Source: Paucimonas sp036675285
GTDB lineage: Bacteria > Pseudomonadota > Gammaproteobacteria > Burkholderiales > Burkholderiaceae_D
DNA: 64,000 bases
Direction: 5' to 3'
NCBI GenBank assembly: GCA_036675285.1
Contig: JAKFFK010000245.1
Coordinates: 22,398 to 86,397 of the forward strand
Shown here one piece after another: positions 1-8,664 of this stretch (positions are counted from its first letter, which is position 1; every line of letters begins with the position of its first letter). The notes below the pieces were generated by a model. It worked only from the letters and a program-made list of their open reading frames with translations, was not told where the DNA came from and ran no database searches. The translations under genes were made by a program, and so were the position numbers.

Positions 1-20
1 TGATACTCATGGATTTTCAT
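1..20 (-). CDS. sucC: Succinyl-CoA synthetase beta subunit, 5' end only (partial)
   Basis: Read on the minus strand, the first codons are ATG AAA ATC CAT GAG TAT, giving MKIHEY, the usual first residues of bacterial SucC (MKIHEYQ...). A purine-rich ribosome site (AAGGGAAG) lies about 5 bases upstream. SucC forms the ATP-grasp beta subunit of the TCA-cycle enzyme that makes succinate from succinyl-CoA. In Burkholderiales sucCD commonly follows recA-recX-DUF2889, which is the order seen here. Only six codons are inside the window, so the call rests on this short match plus context. Confidence 0.7.
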
Positions 21-65
21 GCGAACTTCCCTTCAGACGCTTAGTGAACAAATATACGGAGATAC

Positions 66-665
66 TTAACTGGATTGCTGTCCGGCCGGCTTGATTGCCC
101 AGCGCGGATAATACTTTTCAACAGCCGCGCCATCGCTGCGCAATGCATGACAACGGTCCAGCTGGAACGGCTTTTTGCCTTGCGTATCGTCGCTGGCAGC
201 GTCGCCGGTACTAAAGACCTCGCCGGAAAATGCCTGGATGGCGGCGGTCGGCAAAACTTGCGCGAGTTCGGTCAAGTGGGTGCAGCCATGCGCACCGGCC
301 AGTCGCTCCTGCAGCTGGCGCCGAAAGCCCTGCATCAGGTTCAAACCGACCAGTTTGCGGTAATCAGGCCCGATCGTGTCGCAGTAGCCGTAATACGGCA
401 CTGCATCCGATGCGGCTTGCACATCGACGATATTTAACTGCCGGTCAATGGTCAGACGCAACCAGATATCATGCATTGCATCGCCGGCGCTACGCGTGCC
501 CGAAGCCAGTGCGACATCACCGGTCTTGACATCAGTGATACGGGCATCCAGATCCCACAAACCATCTTCGCGCGCATATGCCTCGACCTGAATGGTCCGG
601 GTATGCTTCAGGGCGCGGCGGGGGCTGGAGGGTAACAGGGGCATAAGCGCCGATGAATCGGCCAA
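66..665 (-). CDS. DUF2889 domain protein
   Basis: A 199-residue soluble protein with no signal peptide or membrane segment. It resembles the DUF2889 family, whose function is unknown, which often sits between recX and sucC in Burkholderiales. Visible features are an N-terminal segment rich in charged beta-strand-like sequence (RTIQVEAYAREDGLWDLDA) and a central GYCDTIGPDYRKLVGLN stretch. It follows recX by about 180 bases on the same strand and precedes sucC by about 45 bases. Family assignment comes from sequence style and context; no biochemical role can be read from it. Confidence 0.75.
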   Translation of the reverse strand: MADSSALMPLLPSSPRRALKHTRTIQVEAYAREDGLWDLDARITDVKTGDVALASGTRSAGDAMHDIWLRLTIDRQLNIVDVQAASDAVPYYGYCDTIGPDYRKLVGLNLMQGFRRQLQERLAGAHGCTHLTELAQVLPTAAIQAFSGEVFSTGDAASDDTQGKKPFQLDRCHALRSDGAAVEKYYPRWAIKPAGQQSS

Positions 666-848
666 AATTAATGCCGCATGCGCGACGCTACTGCAAACAC
701 TGCAACAGCTCCTGCATACGGCTTGGAAAAATGTGGCAAAAGTGTAGCACAGCTAGGCATGGACTCGCCAGCCTAGTAATTCTACCGGCCAGCCAATCCG
801 TAAACCCACGTCATGCCCCAACGGCATGCTCAATGCGGTACGACCGCC

Positions 849-1316
849 TCACATTTCTTCGTCATCATCAGGTTGACCGATGCTGCGCATGGCGGATTGG
901 ATGGCCCGATGGGAAAAGCCACGCTGTTGCAAAAAACGCATTTGCTTGGCACGCTCGGCTGCATTTGCTGGCGCTTGGCCGTATTTCCTGACCCACACCG
1001 CACGGGCCCGCGCCACTTCATCCTTAGCCAATCCTTCCTGAATGCCGGCCAGCGCTTCACTGTCAAGATGATGGCTTTGCAGCTCGGAGAGGATGCGGTT
1101 GTTGCCGAACCGGGCGGCGCGACGGTGCACCAGCGATTCGGCAAAGCGGCTTTGGGACAAGAGTTTGGCGGCTTCCAGCGCATCCAGCAGTGCTTCCACA
1201 TTATCTTGCTCTTGAGCATGACGCGACAGCTTGCGTGCCAGCTCAAGCCGGCTGTGCTCACGGGCGGCCAGATAACGCAGCGCGCGCGCTTTCAGGCTGA
1301 TTTGCAATTTTGCCAT
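849..1316 (-). CDS. recX: RecX regulatory protein, modulator of RecA
   Basis: A 155-residue basic, helical protein with the three-helix RecX repeats (SLKARALRYLAAREHSRLEL; QSRFAESLVHRRAARFG). RecX binds RecA filaments and limits their extension and strand exchange. The open frame runs further upstream, but the start at 1316 (MAKLQISLKARALRYL) matches the family's usual start, and the extra 31 residues look non-coding. It lies 102 bases after recA on the same strand, with a strong hairpin between the two genes that would lower its expression relative to recA. Confidence 0.92.
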   Translation of the reverse strand: MAKLQISLKARALRYLAAREHSRLELARKLSRHAQEQDNVEALLDALEAAKLLSQSRFAESLVHRRAARFGNNRILSELQSHHLDSEALAGIQEGLAKDEVARARAVWVRKYGQAPANAAERAKQMRFLQQRGFSHRAIQSAMRSIGQPDDDEEM

Positions 1317-1366
1317 GGCATGCAGTAAACAGGAATGTCGTTGAATGACTGGAAAAGGAAGTAGAA

Positions 1367-1393
1367 AAGGCCATGGTTGCGCACCATGGCCTT
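1367..1393 (-). terminator. Hairpin between recA and recX (attenuating terminator)
   Basis: An 11-base perfect stem (AAGGCCATGGT with ACCATGGCCTT) around a 5-base loop, followed on the minus strand by a T-rich run (TTTTCTACTTCC). It sits just after the recA stop. In E. coli a leaky terminator at the same place keeps recX at a small fraction of recA; the same role is inferred here. Confidence 0.7.
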
Positions 1394-1418
1394 GATCCGG
1401 TTGGAACACCGAATGGAC

Positions 1419-2540
1419 TTATTCGACTTCCTTGCTTTCTTTATTGCTTTCTTTGCTTTCTTTGCTTTCCTTGGCTTCTTTGCCGGCCTTCTTAGCTACC
1501 GGCTCAGTGCCTTTGGCCGCTTCCAGCTCAGGCACGCCCAGGGAGACGCGCACCTTGTTTTCAATTTCACGTGCCAGCGCCGGATGTTCCTTCAGGTAAT
1601 TGCGTGCATTATCCTTGCCCTGCCCGATCCGTTCGCCGTTATAGCTGTACCAGGCGCCGGATTTTTCGACGATCTTGGCTTCCGAGCCAAGATCGAGGAT
1701 TTCGCCTTCACGAGAAGTGCCTTCGCCATACAAGATATCGAAATGGGCTTCCCTGAACGGCGGCGCGATCTTGTTCTTGACGACCTTGACCTTGGTTTCA
1801 TTGCCGATCACTTCGTCACCCGACTTGATCGAACCGGTGCGGCGAATATCCAGACGCACCGACGCATAGAATTTCAGCGCATTGCCGCCGGTCGTGGTTT
1901 CCGGGTTGCCGAACATGACGCCGATCTTCATGCGGATCTGGTTGATGAAGATAACCAGCGTATTGGTGCGGTTGATCGAGCCGGTCAGCTTGCGCAATGC
2001 CTGCGACATCAGACGTGCCTGCAGACCAGGCAGCGAGTCGCCCATGTCGCCTTCGATTTCGGCGCGCGGCGTCAAGGCTGCCACCGAGTCGATCACGATC
2101 AGGTCGACGCCGCCCGAGCGCACCAGCGCATCGGTGATTTCCAGTGCCTGCTCGCCGGTATCCGGCTGCGAAATCAACAAATCCGACAGGTTGATGCCGA
2201 GCTTTTGCGCATAGGTGACGTCAAGCGCATGCTCGGCATCGATAAAGGCGCAGGTGCCGCCCAGTTTTTGCATTTCGGCAATTGTTTGCAGCGTCAGCGT
2301 GGTTTTGCCGGACGATTCCGGGCCATAGATTTCCACTACGCGGCCGCGCGGCAATCCGCCCACGCCCAGCGCAATATCCAGACCGAGCGAACCGGTCGAC
2401 ACCACTTGCACTTCCTCGACCACGGCGCCGTCTTCCATGCGCATCACGGAACCCTTGCCGAATTGCTTTTCGATCTGGGCCAAGGCGGCCGCCAGTGCCT
2501 TGCTCTTGTCGAGATTCGGTGCGTATTTCTTGTCGTCCAT
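1419..2540 (-). CDS. recA: Recombinase RecA
   Basis: A 373-residue RecA: DNA-dependent ATPase that pairs homologous strands and triggers LexA self-cleavage in the SOS response. Walker A is GPESSGKT (residues 73-80), followed by the Walker B region (VDLIVIDSVAAL) and the L1/L2 DNA-binding loops around RLMSQALRKL and INQIRMKIGVMFGNPETTTGG. The core ends near residue 345; the remaining tail is unusually charged and repetitive, with repeated Lys-Glu-Ser triplets before the final VE. Expression is likely under LexA control from the promoter about 115 bases upstream. First gene of a recA-recX unit. Confidence 0.98.
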   Translation of the reverse strand: MDDKKYAPNLDKSKALAAALAQIEKQFGKGSVMRMEDGAVVEEVQVVSTGSLGLDIALGVGGLPRGRVVEIYGPESSGKTTLTLQTIAEMQKLGGTCAFIDAEHALDVTYAQKLGINLSDLLISQPDTGEQALEITDALVRSGGVDLIVIDSVAALTPRAEIEGDMGDSLPGLQARLMSQALRKLTGSINRTNTLVIFINQIRMKIGVMFGNPETTTGGNALKFYASVRLDIRRTGSIKSGDEVIGNETKVKVVKNKIAPPFREAHFDILYGEGTSREGEILDLGSEAKIVEKSGAWYSYNGERIGQGKDNARNYLKEHPALAREIENKVRVSLGVPELEAAKGTEPVAKKAGKEAKESKESKESNKESKEVE

Positions 2541-2653
2541 AAGGTTTCTTTCGAAATGACAGATATTGATAATTCGTCAAAAGCGGGGCTTGCTAATCAT
2601 TACCGCCATATAGAGACTGTGTCTGGAAAATCGCTTTTGACCGCAGAATCAGT

Positions 2654-2682
2654 ACTGTATAAAAAACCAGTGCTTTATGCAA
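2654..2682 (-). promoter_or_regulatory. recA promoter overlapped by a LexA (SOS) box
   Basis: On the minus strand a -35 TTGCAT (2677-2682) and a -10 TACAGT (2654-2659) are separated by exactly 17 bases. A LexA-type operator, CTG-N10-CAG (CTGGTTTTTTATACAG, 2655-2670), covers the spacer and the -10. This fits LexA repression by blocking RNA polymerase. It is the only good SOS box I saw in the window. Confidence 0.8.
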
Positions 2683-2941
2683 GCGGAATTTGCAGGAATT
2701 TTAAAAATATCGATGTACGCAAGAAAGCCTTCGGAAACAATGCTTTATCACAACAAATCGCATCACTGTTTCCCAAGCCCATCCGACAGCCGCAGCTAAA
2801 TCAGTAAGCAATCGAGCGATGTGCCGCCCAACAATCTATCGCCCTAGCTGCTGCCTGTCATGCATGGTTCTGTATGGCTTAATCGATCTTCGGCTATATA
2901 AATACGGGAACGTTCCTCATGCCCGATGCGATTTCCAGCTT
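2683..2941. other. Intergenic stretch between recA promoter and purM terminator
   Basis: About 260 bases upstream of the recA promoter with no convincing gene on either strand. The open frames that cross it have no ribosome site or family resemblance. I see nothing further in it. Confidence 0.5.
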
Positions 2942-2983
2942 AAAAAAATGGCTGCAAAGCCGAAACCTTGCAGCCATTTTTTT
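2942..2983. terminator. Bidirectional rho-independent terminator after purM
   Basis: A 10-base perfect stem (ATGGCTGCAA / TTGCAGCCAT) with a 10-base loop, flanked by a run of seven A on one side and seven T on the other. It works in principle in both directions and lies 12 bases past the purM stop. Confidence 0.85.
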
Positions 2984-2994
2984 ACCATTCCGGC

Positions 2995-4038
2995 TTACAC
3001 CACAATCGTTTGCGCCTCGCCAGCCTGGCGTTCGCGGATTTCGCCGATCCGCATCACGGTTTCACCGGCGGCCTGCAACTGGGCTTGTGCCGCTGCAGCA
3101 TTTTCCTGTGACACGATGACGGTCATGCCGATGCCGCAATTGAATACCCGGTGCATTTCGGCGTCGGCTACGCCGCCATGCTGCTGCAGCCAGCCAAACA
3201 GCGGCGGCATGTTCCAGGCATCGCGGTGCAATACCGCCGTCAAATTATCCTTTAATACACGCGGCACGTTTTCGACCAGTCCGCCGCCGGTGATATGCAC
3301 CATGCCCTTGACCTCCATGGCTTCCATCAGCGCCAGCAAGGGCTTCACATAGATACGGGTTGGTTCGAGCAACACGTCGGCCAAGGTGCGGCCATGGAAA
3401 TCGGCGTTCAGGTCCGGATGCGCGACCGAGAGGATCTTGCGTACCAGCGAATAGCCATTCGAATGGGCACCGGACGAAGCCAATCCCAGCACCACATCGC
3501 CGGGCACGATTTTGCTGCCGTCGATCAGTTTCGATTTTTCCACTGCGCCGACGGCAAAACCGGCCAGGTCGTATTCGCCGGCCGGATACATGCTCGGCAT
3601 TTCCGCGGTTTCGCCGCCGATCAATGCGCAGCCGGCCAGCTCGCAGCCCCTGGCAATGCCCTTGATGACATCGGTGGCGGTCGGCACATCCAGCTTGCCG
3701 CAGGCGAAGTAATCAAGAAAAAACAAGGGTTCCGCGCCCTGCACCAGGATATCGTTGACACTCATCGCCACCAGGTCGATACCGACCGTGTCATGCTTGT
3801 CCAACTGAAAAGCCAGTCTGAGCTTGGTGCCGACGCCATCGGTGCCGGACACCAATACCGGTTCCTTGAATTTCTTGCTGACCTCGAACAATGCGCCAAA
3901 GCCGCCGATGCCGCCCATGACGCCTTCGCGCATAGTGCGCTTGGCAAATGGCTTGATGGCTTCGACCAGGGCATCGCCGGCATCGATATCGACACCGGCA
4001 TCGCGGTAGGACAGGGAAACGCTTGAAGGGAAACTCAT
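2995..4038 (-). CDS. purM: Phosphoribosylformylglycinamidine cyclo-ligase (AIR synthetase)
   Basis: A 347-residue PurM, which closes the imidazole ring of FGAM to AIR with ATP in purine synthesis. Visible family segments are MSFPSSVSLSYRDAGVDI at the start, GGFGALFEV, the GTDGVGTKLRLA nucleotide loop and IGGETAEMPSMY. The start at 4038 (MSFPSS) fits the family length of about 345-350 residues; an upstream extension of 27 residues in the open frame is not expected. It is divergent from hda, with a strong terminator after it. Confidence 0.96.
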   Translation of the reverse strand: MSFPSSVSLSYRDAGVDIDAGDALVEAIKPFAKRTMREGVMGGIGGFGALFEVSKKFKEPVLVSGTDGVGTKLRLAFQLDKHDTVGIDLVAMSVNDILVQGAEPLFFLDYFACGKLDVPTATDVIKGIARGCELAGCALIGGETAEMPSMYPAGEYDLAGFAVGAVEKSKLIDGSKIVPGDVVLGLASSGAHSNGYSLVRKILSVAHPDLNADFHGRTLADVLLEPTRIYVKPLLALMEAMEVKGMVHITGGGLVENVPRVLKDNLTAVLHRDAWNMPPLFGWLQQHGGVADAEMHRVFNCGIGMTVIVSQENAAAAQAQLQAAGETVMRIGEIRERQAGEAQTIVV

Positions 4039-4325
4039 GATGTAATTGGCGTCAGAGACGGTAAAATAGCGGGTTGTGACCGCACGAAAACATGAAAACG
4101 CCATGAAAACGCGCGGCAAAGCCGTATTTTAACAAAATCGCCCCGCTTTCCCGACCTGTTGATGCCATTTTCTTTACCGTCGCTGTATCGATGCCACCGC
4201 CGGCCGCAGATTTTTGTCGTCGGCTCGTCCGCTTTGGTCGCCGCCAGTTGCGTTTCAGTGATGGCAAAACCGGGACAGACAGATTATCCTTGTGGCCCGC
4301 TCGGCAAGTTTACCTCCTGATTTTG
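4039..4325. other. Divergent promoter region between purM and hda
   Basis: About 290 bases between two divergent genes. It must hold promoters for both, but I could not pick a confident -35/-10 pair or a PurR-type operator. Open frames inside it look like chance frames. Confidence 0.4.
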
Positions 4326-5030
4326 ATGAAACAGTTACTGCTGGATCTCGATACCCACCAAACCCCTACCCTTGCCAGGTTCGTGGTGGGCCAGAATGCT
4401 GAATTGATTGCCTTGCTGTCGCGCGTGGCGGCACGCACCGTCGACGGCTTGAGCGAACGTTTTATTTATCTGTGGGGCGAATCCGGCGCCGGCAAGACCC
4501 ATTTGCTGCGTGCCCTGGCCAGCCAGGATGCGGCGCGTTACCTCACAGCCGATGCCGATGAAGCTGCATTTACCTACCAGCCGCAGACCAGCCTGTACCT
4601 GATCGACGACTGCGCCGGATTGGGTCCGGCCGCGCAAATCGCCGCCTTCAACCTGTTTAACCAGGTGCGTGAACAGGGCGGCGTGCTGGTGGCAGCCGGA
4701 CCGCAGCCGCCGGCGGTACTGAACGTGCGCGAAGATTTGCGCACGCGACTTGGCTGGGGCCTGATTTACCAGGTGCACGGCTTGACCGATGACGCAAAAA
4801 TCGCCGCGCTGGAACAGGCCGCGCATGCACGCGGGTTGACGCTGTCGAACGGCGTGCTACCCTATCTGATGACCCATTTCCGGCGCGACATGCCCTCCCT
4901 GACTGCAATGCTCGATGCGCTGGACCGCTATTCGCTGGAAACCAAACGCCCGATCACCTTGCCGCTGCTGAAAACCCTGCTGCAACAGGAAGGCGATCCG
5001 CAACTCCACGACACCCTGCATACTCCATGA
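4326..5030 (+). CDS. hda: DnaA regulatory inactivator Hda
   Basis: A 234-residue DnaA-like AAA+ protein without the DNA-binding domain. With the DNA-bound sliding clamp it promotes ATP hydrolysis by DnaA and so prevents re-initiation of replication. The N-terminus KQLLLDL matches the clamp-binding motif, Walker A is GESGAGKT (residues 51-58) and Walker B is LYLIDDC. The ATG at 4326 keeps the clamp motif at the very N-terminus; an upstream extension in the open frame lacks homology. It overlaps the next gene by four bases (ATGA), the first junction of an hda-HAD-pcnB-folK unit. Confidence 0.9.
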   Translation: MKQLLLDLDTHQTPTLARFVVGQNAELIALLSRVAARTVDGLSERFIYLWGESGAGKTHLLRALASQDAARYLTADADEAAFTYQPQTSLYLIDDCAGLGPAAQIAAFNLFNQVREQGGVLVAAGPQPPAVLNVREDLRTRLGWGLIYQVHGLTDDAKIAALEQAAHARGLTLSNGVLPYLMTHFRRDMPSLTAMLDALDRYSLETKRPITLPLLKTLLQQEGDPQLHDTLHTP

Positions 5031-5701
5031 TGAACCTGGCTCTTTTCGATCTCGACCATACCCTGCTGCCGCTTGACTCGGATTTCGAGTGGGGACAGTT
5101 CCTGGCGCGCACCGGCGCGGTTGACGCCAAGGCGCTGGAAAAGCGCAATGCCTATTTTTACGAGCAATACCAGGCCGGCACGCTGGATCCGGTAGCGTAT
5201 CTGGAATTCGCCTTCGGCACGCTGGCGCAATTCCCGCGCACCCAACTGGATGCCTGGCATCGCCAGTTCATGGCCGAAGTGATCGAGCCGGCGATCCTGC
5301 CGACGGCATGTGCATTAGTCAAAAAACACCAGGATGCCGGCGACCTGGTGGCAATCATCACCGCCACCAACCGCTTTGTGACTGCGCCGATCGCCAGCGC
5401 ATTCGGCGTCGAACACCTGATCGCCGCCGAGCCGGAAGTCGCTCCCAATGGCGACCTGACCGGCAAACTGATCGGCACGCCGCCCTACGGCCCGGGCAAG
5501 GTGATCAACGCCCATGCGTGGCTGGCCAGCCTCGGCAAGACACTGGGCGACTTCGAGTCCAGCCATTTCTATAGCGATTCCCAAAACGACATCCCCTTGT
5601 TATCCGCGGTCACCCACCCGGTAGCAACCAACCCCAATGCCCGGCTTGCAGAACATGCGCAAGTTCACGGCTGGCCCATCCTGAAACTGTTCCATGATTA
5701 A
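5027..5701 (+). CDS. HAD-IB family phosphatase (SerB-like)
   Basis: A 224-residue haloacid-dehalogenase hydrolase. Motif I is LFDLDHTLL (nucleophile Asp8, acid Asp10), motif II is the AIITATN segment and motif III/IV is SDSQNDIPLL. The arrangement is that of subfamily IB, which contains phosphoserine and related phosphatases; the substrate cannot be read from sequence. It overlaps hda by 4 bases and pcnB by 8, so the three are translationally coupled. This gene is often annotated only as HAD family hydrolase at this locus in Burkholderiales. Confidence 0.85.
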   Translation: MMNLALFDLDHTLLPLDSDFEWGQFLARTGAVDAKALEKRNAYFYEQYQAGTLDPVAYLEFAFGTLAQFPRTQLDAWHRQFMAEVIEPAILPTACALVKKHQDAGDLVAIITATNRFVTAPIASAFGVEHLIAAEPEVAPNGDLTGKLIGTPPYGPGKVINAHAWLASLGKTLGDFESSHFYSDSQNDIPLLSAVTHPVATNPNARLAEHAQVHGWPILKLFHD

Positions 5702-7058
5702 AAAATTCATCCGCCGCATGCTCGGCGTCAAGAACGCTCCCGCCGACTTCACCAAGCCGGTGGTGCTGGGCGCCAAGGAACACAAGATTGACCCGAAACT
5801 GGTATCGCCGAATGCGGTACGAGTGACGCAAGCCTTGCAGGAAGCCGGCTTCAAGGCATTCCTGGTGGGCGGGGCGGTGCGCGACTTGCTGCTGGGTATC
5901 AAGCCGAAGGATTTCGATGTCGCCACCAATGCGACGCCCGAACAGGTCAAGAAGCTGTTCCGGCGTGCCTTCATCATTGGCCGGCGCTTCCAGATCGTGC
6001 ACGTGATGTTTGGCCAGGAATTGATTGAAGTCACCACGTTCCGCGGCCCGGCCACCGAATCCGCGCCCAAGGATGATCATGGCCGGGTCTTGCGCGACAA
6101 TACCTTCGGCCTGCAGCATGAAGATGCGATCCGGCGCGATTTCACGATCAATGCGATGTATTACGACCCGGCCAGCCAGGAGGTACTCGATTACCACAAG
6201 GGCATGACCGATATCCGCGACAAGACCCTGCGCATCATCGGTGTGCCGGAAGCGCGCTTCCGGGAAGACCCGGTGCGCCTGCTGCGCGTGGTGCGCTTCG
6301 CGGCCAAACTGAAATTCACTATCGATCCGACCACCAGCGCACCGATTGCAGTGATGGCGCCGCTGATCAACAATGTGCCGGCGGCGCGCGTGTTCGATGA
6401 AATGATCAAACTTTTGATGAGCGGTCATGCGCTGGCCTGCCTGCAGCAGTTGCGCAAGGAAGGCTTGCACCACGGCTTGCTGCCGCTGCTGGATGTGGTG
6501 CTGGAACAGCCGCTCGGCAAGGAATTCGTGCGGCTGGCCCTGTCCAATACCGACTTGCGCGTGCGCCAGGGCAAACCGGTGTCGCCCGGCTTCCTGTTTG
6601 CGGCGCTGCTGTGGCATCAGGTGCTGGAAAAATGGAATGCCTACAAGGTGGCCGGGGAATCGGCGATTCCCGCATTGCACCTGGCAGCCGACGATGTACT
6701 CGAGTCGCAGGCGGAAAAGCTGGCACTGCAGCGCAAGATCACCACCGACATGCGCGACATCTGGGCGATGCAGCCGCGCTTCGAGCGGCGCATCGGCAAG
6801 TCGCCATACAAGTTGCTGGAACATCCGCGCCTGCGTGCCGGTTACGACTTCCTGCTACTGCGCTGCGAATCGGGGGAACTGGACGCTGAACTGGGCGAGT
6901 GGTGGACGGCCTTCATGGACGCCGATGGACCGAACCGTGAAATCCTGCTGGCGCAAAAACCGAAGGGCGACGCTGACGCCGCCGCACCGAAAAAGCGCCG
7001 GCGGCGCAGCAACCGCAGCCGTGCCAAGCCAGCCGACGATACCGGTACCGGCGACTGA
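5694..7058 (+). CDS. pcnB: Poly(A) polymerase I
   Basis: A 454-residue class II nucleotidyltransferase that adds 3' poly(A) tails to RNAs and so marks them for decay. The signature VGGAVRDLLLG (about residues 58-68) and the metal-binding KDFDVAT (Asp73, Asp75) are intact, followed by the RRDFTINAMYYD region that favours poly(A) polymerase over CCA enzyme. The C-terminus is a strongly basic tail (KKRRRRSNRSRAK), typical of PcnB RNA binding. It overlaps the HAD gene by 8 bases and is followed two bases later by folK. Confidence 0.93.
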   Translation: MIKKFIRRMLGVKNAPADFTKPVVLGAKEHKIDPKLVSPNAVRVTQALQEAGFKAFLVGGAVRDLLLGIKPKDFDVATNATPEQVKKLFRRAFIIGRRFQIVHVMFGQELIEVTTFRGPATESAPKDDHGRVLRDNTFGLQHEDAIRRDFTINAMYYDPASQEVLDYHKGMTDIRDKTLRIIGVPEARFREDPVRLLRVVRFAAKLKFTIDPTTSAPIAVMAPLINNVPAARVFDEMIKLLMSGHALACLQQLRKEGLHHGLLPLLDVVLEQPLGKEFVRLALSNTDLRVRQGKPVSPGFLFAALLWHQVLEKWNAYKVAGESAIPALHLAADDVLESQAEKLALQRKITTDMRDIWAMQPRFERRIGKSPYKLLEHPRLRAGYDFLLLRCESGELDAELGEWWTAFMDADGPNREILLAQKPKGDADAAAPKKRRRRSNRSRAKPADDTGTGD

Positions 7059-7060
7059 CC

Positions 7061-7540
7061 GTGGCTGGCGTGACGGCGTACATTGGTATCGGCTCGAACC
7101 TGGGCGATGCCCGCGCGCAGGTGGAACAGGCGCTGGCTGCGCTGCAGCACTTGCCGCACACGCGCCTGAGCGGGCAATCGAGCCTATTTCAAACCGCGCC
7201 GGTCGAGGCTGCAGGCAATGACTTCATCAATGCCGTCGCCTGCCTCGAAACCCAATTATCGGCACAGGTGCTGCTTGAGCATCTGCAGGCGCTGGAACAG
7301 GCAGCCGGGCGCGAACGCACTTTTGTGAATGCGCCGCGCACGCTCGACCTGGATTTGCTGCTGTACGGACAGCAAGCCATTGATACGGCAACGCTGACGG
7401 TGCCGCATCCGCGCATGACCGCGCGCGCCTTTGTGCTGATTCCGCTGTTGCAACTCGACCCGTTCATTGCGATTCCCGGCCGCGGTGCGGCGCATCAGTT
7501 CGCGCCGCAGGTGGCCGGGCAAACGATCCGCAAGCTCTGA
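7061..7540 (+). CDS. folK: 2-amino-4-hydroxy-6-hydroxymethyldihydropteridine pyrophosphokinase
   Basis: A 159-residue HPPK, which transfers pyrophosphate from ATP to the pterin in folate synthesis. The glycine-rich start GIGSNLGD (residues 9-16) and the signature RTLDLDLLLYG, followed by VPHPRMTARAFVL, are all present. The start codon is GTG, two bases after the pcnB stop, so translation is probably coupled. PcnB-FolK adjacency is common in proteobacteria. Confidence 0.95.
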   Translation: MAGVTAYIGIGSNLGDARAQVEQALAALQHLPHTRLSGQSSLFQTAPVEAAGNDFINAVACLETQLSAQVLLEHLQALEQAAGRERTFVNAPRTLDLDLLLYGQQAIDTATLTVPHPRMTARAFVLIPLLQLDPFIAIPGRGAAHQFAPQVAGQTIRKL

Positions 7541-7676
7541 CCGAACATCCTTGCCGTTAATCCTGAAACAGGCAACCATGTTCAAGCACTGCACACACAA
7601 GCAATCCGACAGAACAGATGGTGTGTGCCGCGTGCACGGGACCGTCCTCGATTCACATTGACCAGCGACCAAGGCC

Positions 7677-8024
7677 ATGCAAATTCCCGTTACCGTGCAA
7701 ACCGTCGCACTACTGAGCCTGTCGAACGTCTTCATGACGATTGCCTGGTATGGCCATTTGAAAAACCTGGCCAGCAAACCATGGTGGATCGCGGCGCTGA
7801 TCAGCTGGGGCATCGCCTTGTTCGAATACCTGCTGCAGGTACCCGCCAATCGCATCGGCTTTACTGTAATGAGCCTGGCGCAGCTGAAGATTATGCAGGA
7901 AGCGATTACACTGACAGTCTTCGTGCCGTTTGCCATGCTGTACATGGGCCAGCCGTTCAAGCTCGATTATGTGTGGGCCGGCTTGTGCCTGGTGGGCGCA
8001 GTTTATTTTATTTTCCGTTCATGA
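7677..8024 (+). CDS. DMT-family small membrane protein (DUF486)
   Basis: A 115-residue integral membrane protein with about four hydrophobic segments (TVALLSLSNVFMTIAWYG, WWIAALISWGIALFEYLL, ITLTVFVPFAMLYMG, YVWAGLCLVGAVYFIF). It resembles the DUF486 branch of the drug/metabolite transporter superfamily, whose substrate is unknown. The ATG at 7677 has a close AAGG in front. The stop lies one base before the dgk start. Confidence 0.8.
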   Translation: MQIPVTVQTVALLSLSNVFMTIAWYGHLKNLASKPWWIAALISWGIALFEYLLQVPANRIGFTVMSLAQLKIMQEAITLTVFVPFAMLYMGQPFKLDYVWAGLCLVGAVYFIFRS

Positions 8025-8025
8025 G

Positions 8026-8664
8026 ATGAGTTCCAGATATAAATACGTGGTAGTGGAAGGACCGATCGGCGCCGGCAAGACGTCGCTGACGACCAAGATT
8101 GCGGCAAGCTGGGGCGCGCAAACGCTGCTGGAACAGCCGCTGGACAATCCGTTCCTGGAAAAGTTTTACCGCGACCCGACCCGCCATGCACTGGCAACCC
8201 AGATGTTTTTCCTGTTTCAGCGCATGAACCAGTTGCGCGATCTGACTCAGGCCGACTTGTTTGCCGGTCCTGTTGTGTCGGATTTTTTGCTGGACAAGGA
8301 TCCGATTTTTGCGCGGCTGACCTTGGGCGACGAAGAATTGCAGCTGTATCGGCAGTTGTATGAACACCTGAAGCCGCAAGCCGCTACGCCGGACCTGGTG
8401 ATCTACCTGCAGGCGCAGCCCGAAACCCTGATCGAACGCGTGAAAAAGCGCGGCATCGGGATGGAGGCCGGCATGTCGGAAACCTATCTGTACCGGCTGT
8501 GTGAAAGTTACAGCCGTTTCTTTTATCATTACGATGCAGCGCCGCTGTTGATCGTCAACACCGAGCACTTGAATCCGATCGAACGCGACGAGGATTTCAC
8601 CCTGTTGATGATGCGCATTGCCAACATGCGCGGCAAGCGGGAATTTTTCAATCTTGGGGAATGA
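8026..8664 (+). CDS. Deoxynucleoside kinase (deoxyadenosine/deoxyguanosine kinase type)
   Basis: A 212-residue P-loop kinase. Walker A is GPIGAGKT (residues 12-19); a LEQPLDNPFLEKFY segment, the FLFQRMNQL stretch and the lid RVKKRGIGMEAGMSETYLYRL are as in the dNK family. These enzymes salvage deoxynucleosides to dNMPs. The start at 8026 gives the family length; the longer open frame begins inside the preceding gene. Its ATGA stop overlaps the panB start, and a kinase next to panB is a recurring arrangement in Burkholderiales. Confidence 0.87.
   Translation: MSSRYKYVVVEGPIGAGKTSLTTKIAASWGAQTLLEQPLDNPFLEKFYRDPTRHALATQMFFLFQRMNQLRDLTQADLFAGPVVSDFLLDKDPIFARLTLGDEELQLYRQLYEHLKPQAATPDLVIYLQAQPETLIERVKKRGIGMEAGMSETYLYRLCESYSRFFYHYDAAPLLIVNTEHLNPIERDEDFTLLMMRIANMRGKREFFNLGE

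Noticed and set aside
1377..2807. 476-codon frame antisense to recA
   Set aside because: It lies opposite recA in a GC-rich genome, where such mirror frames are common; it has no ribosome site and no domain resemblance.
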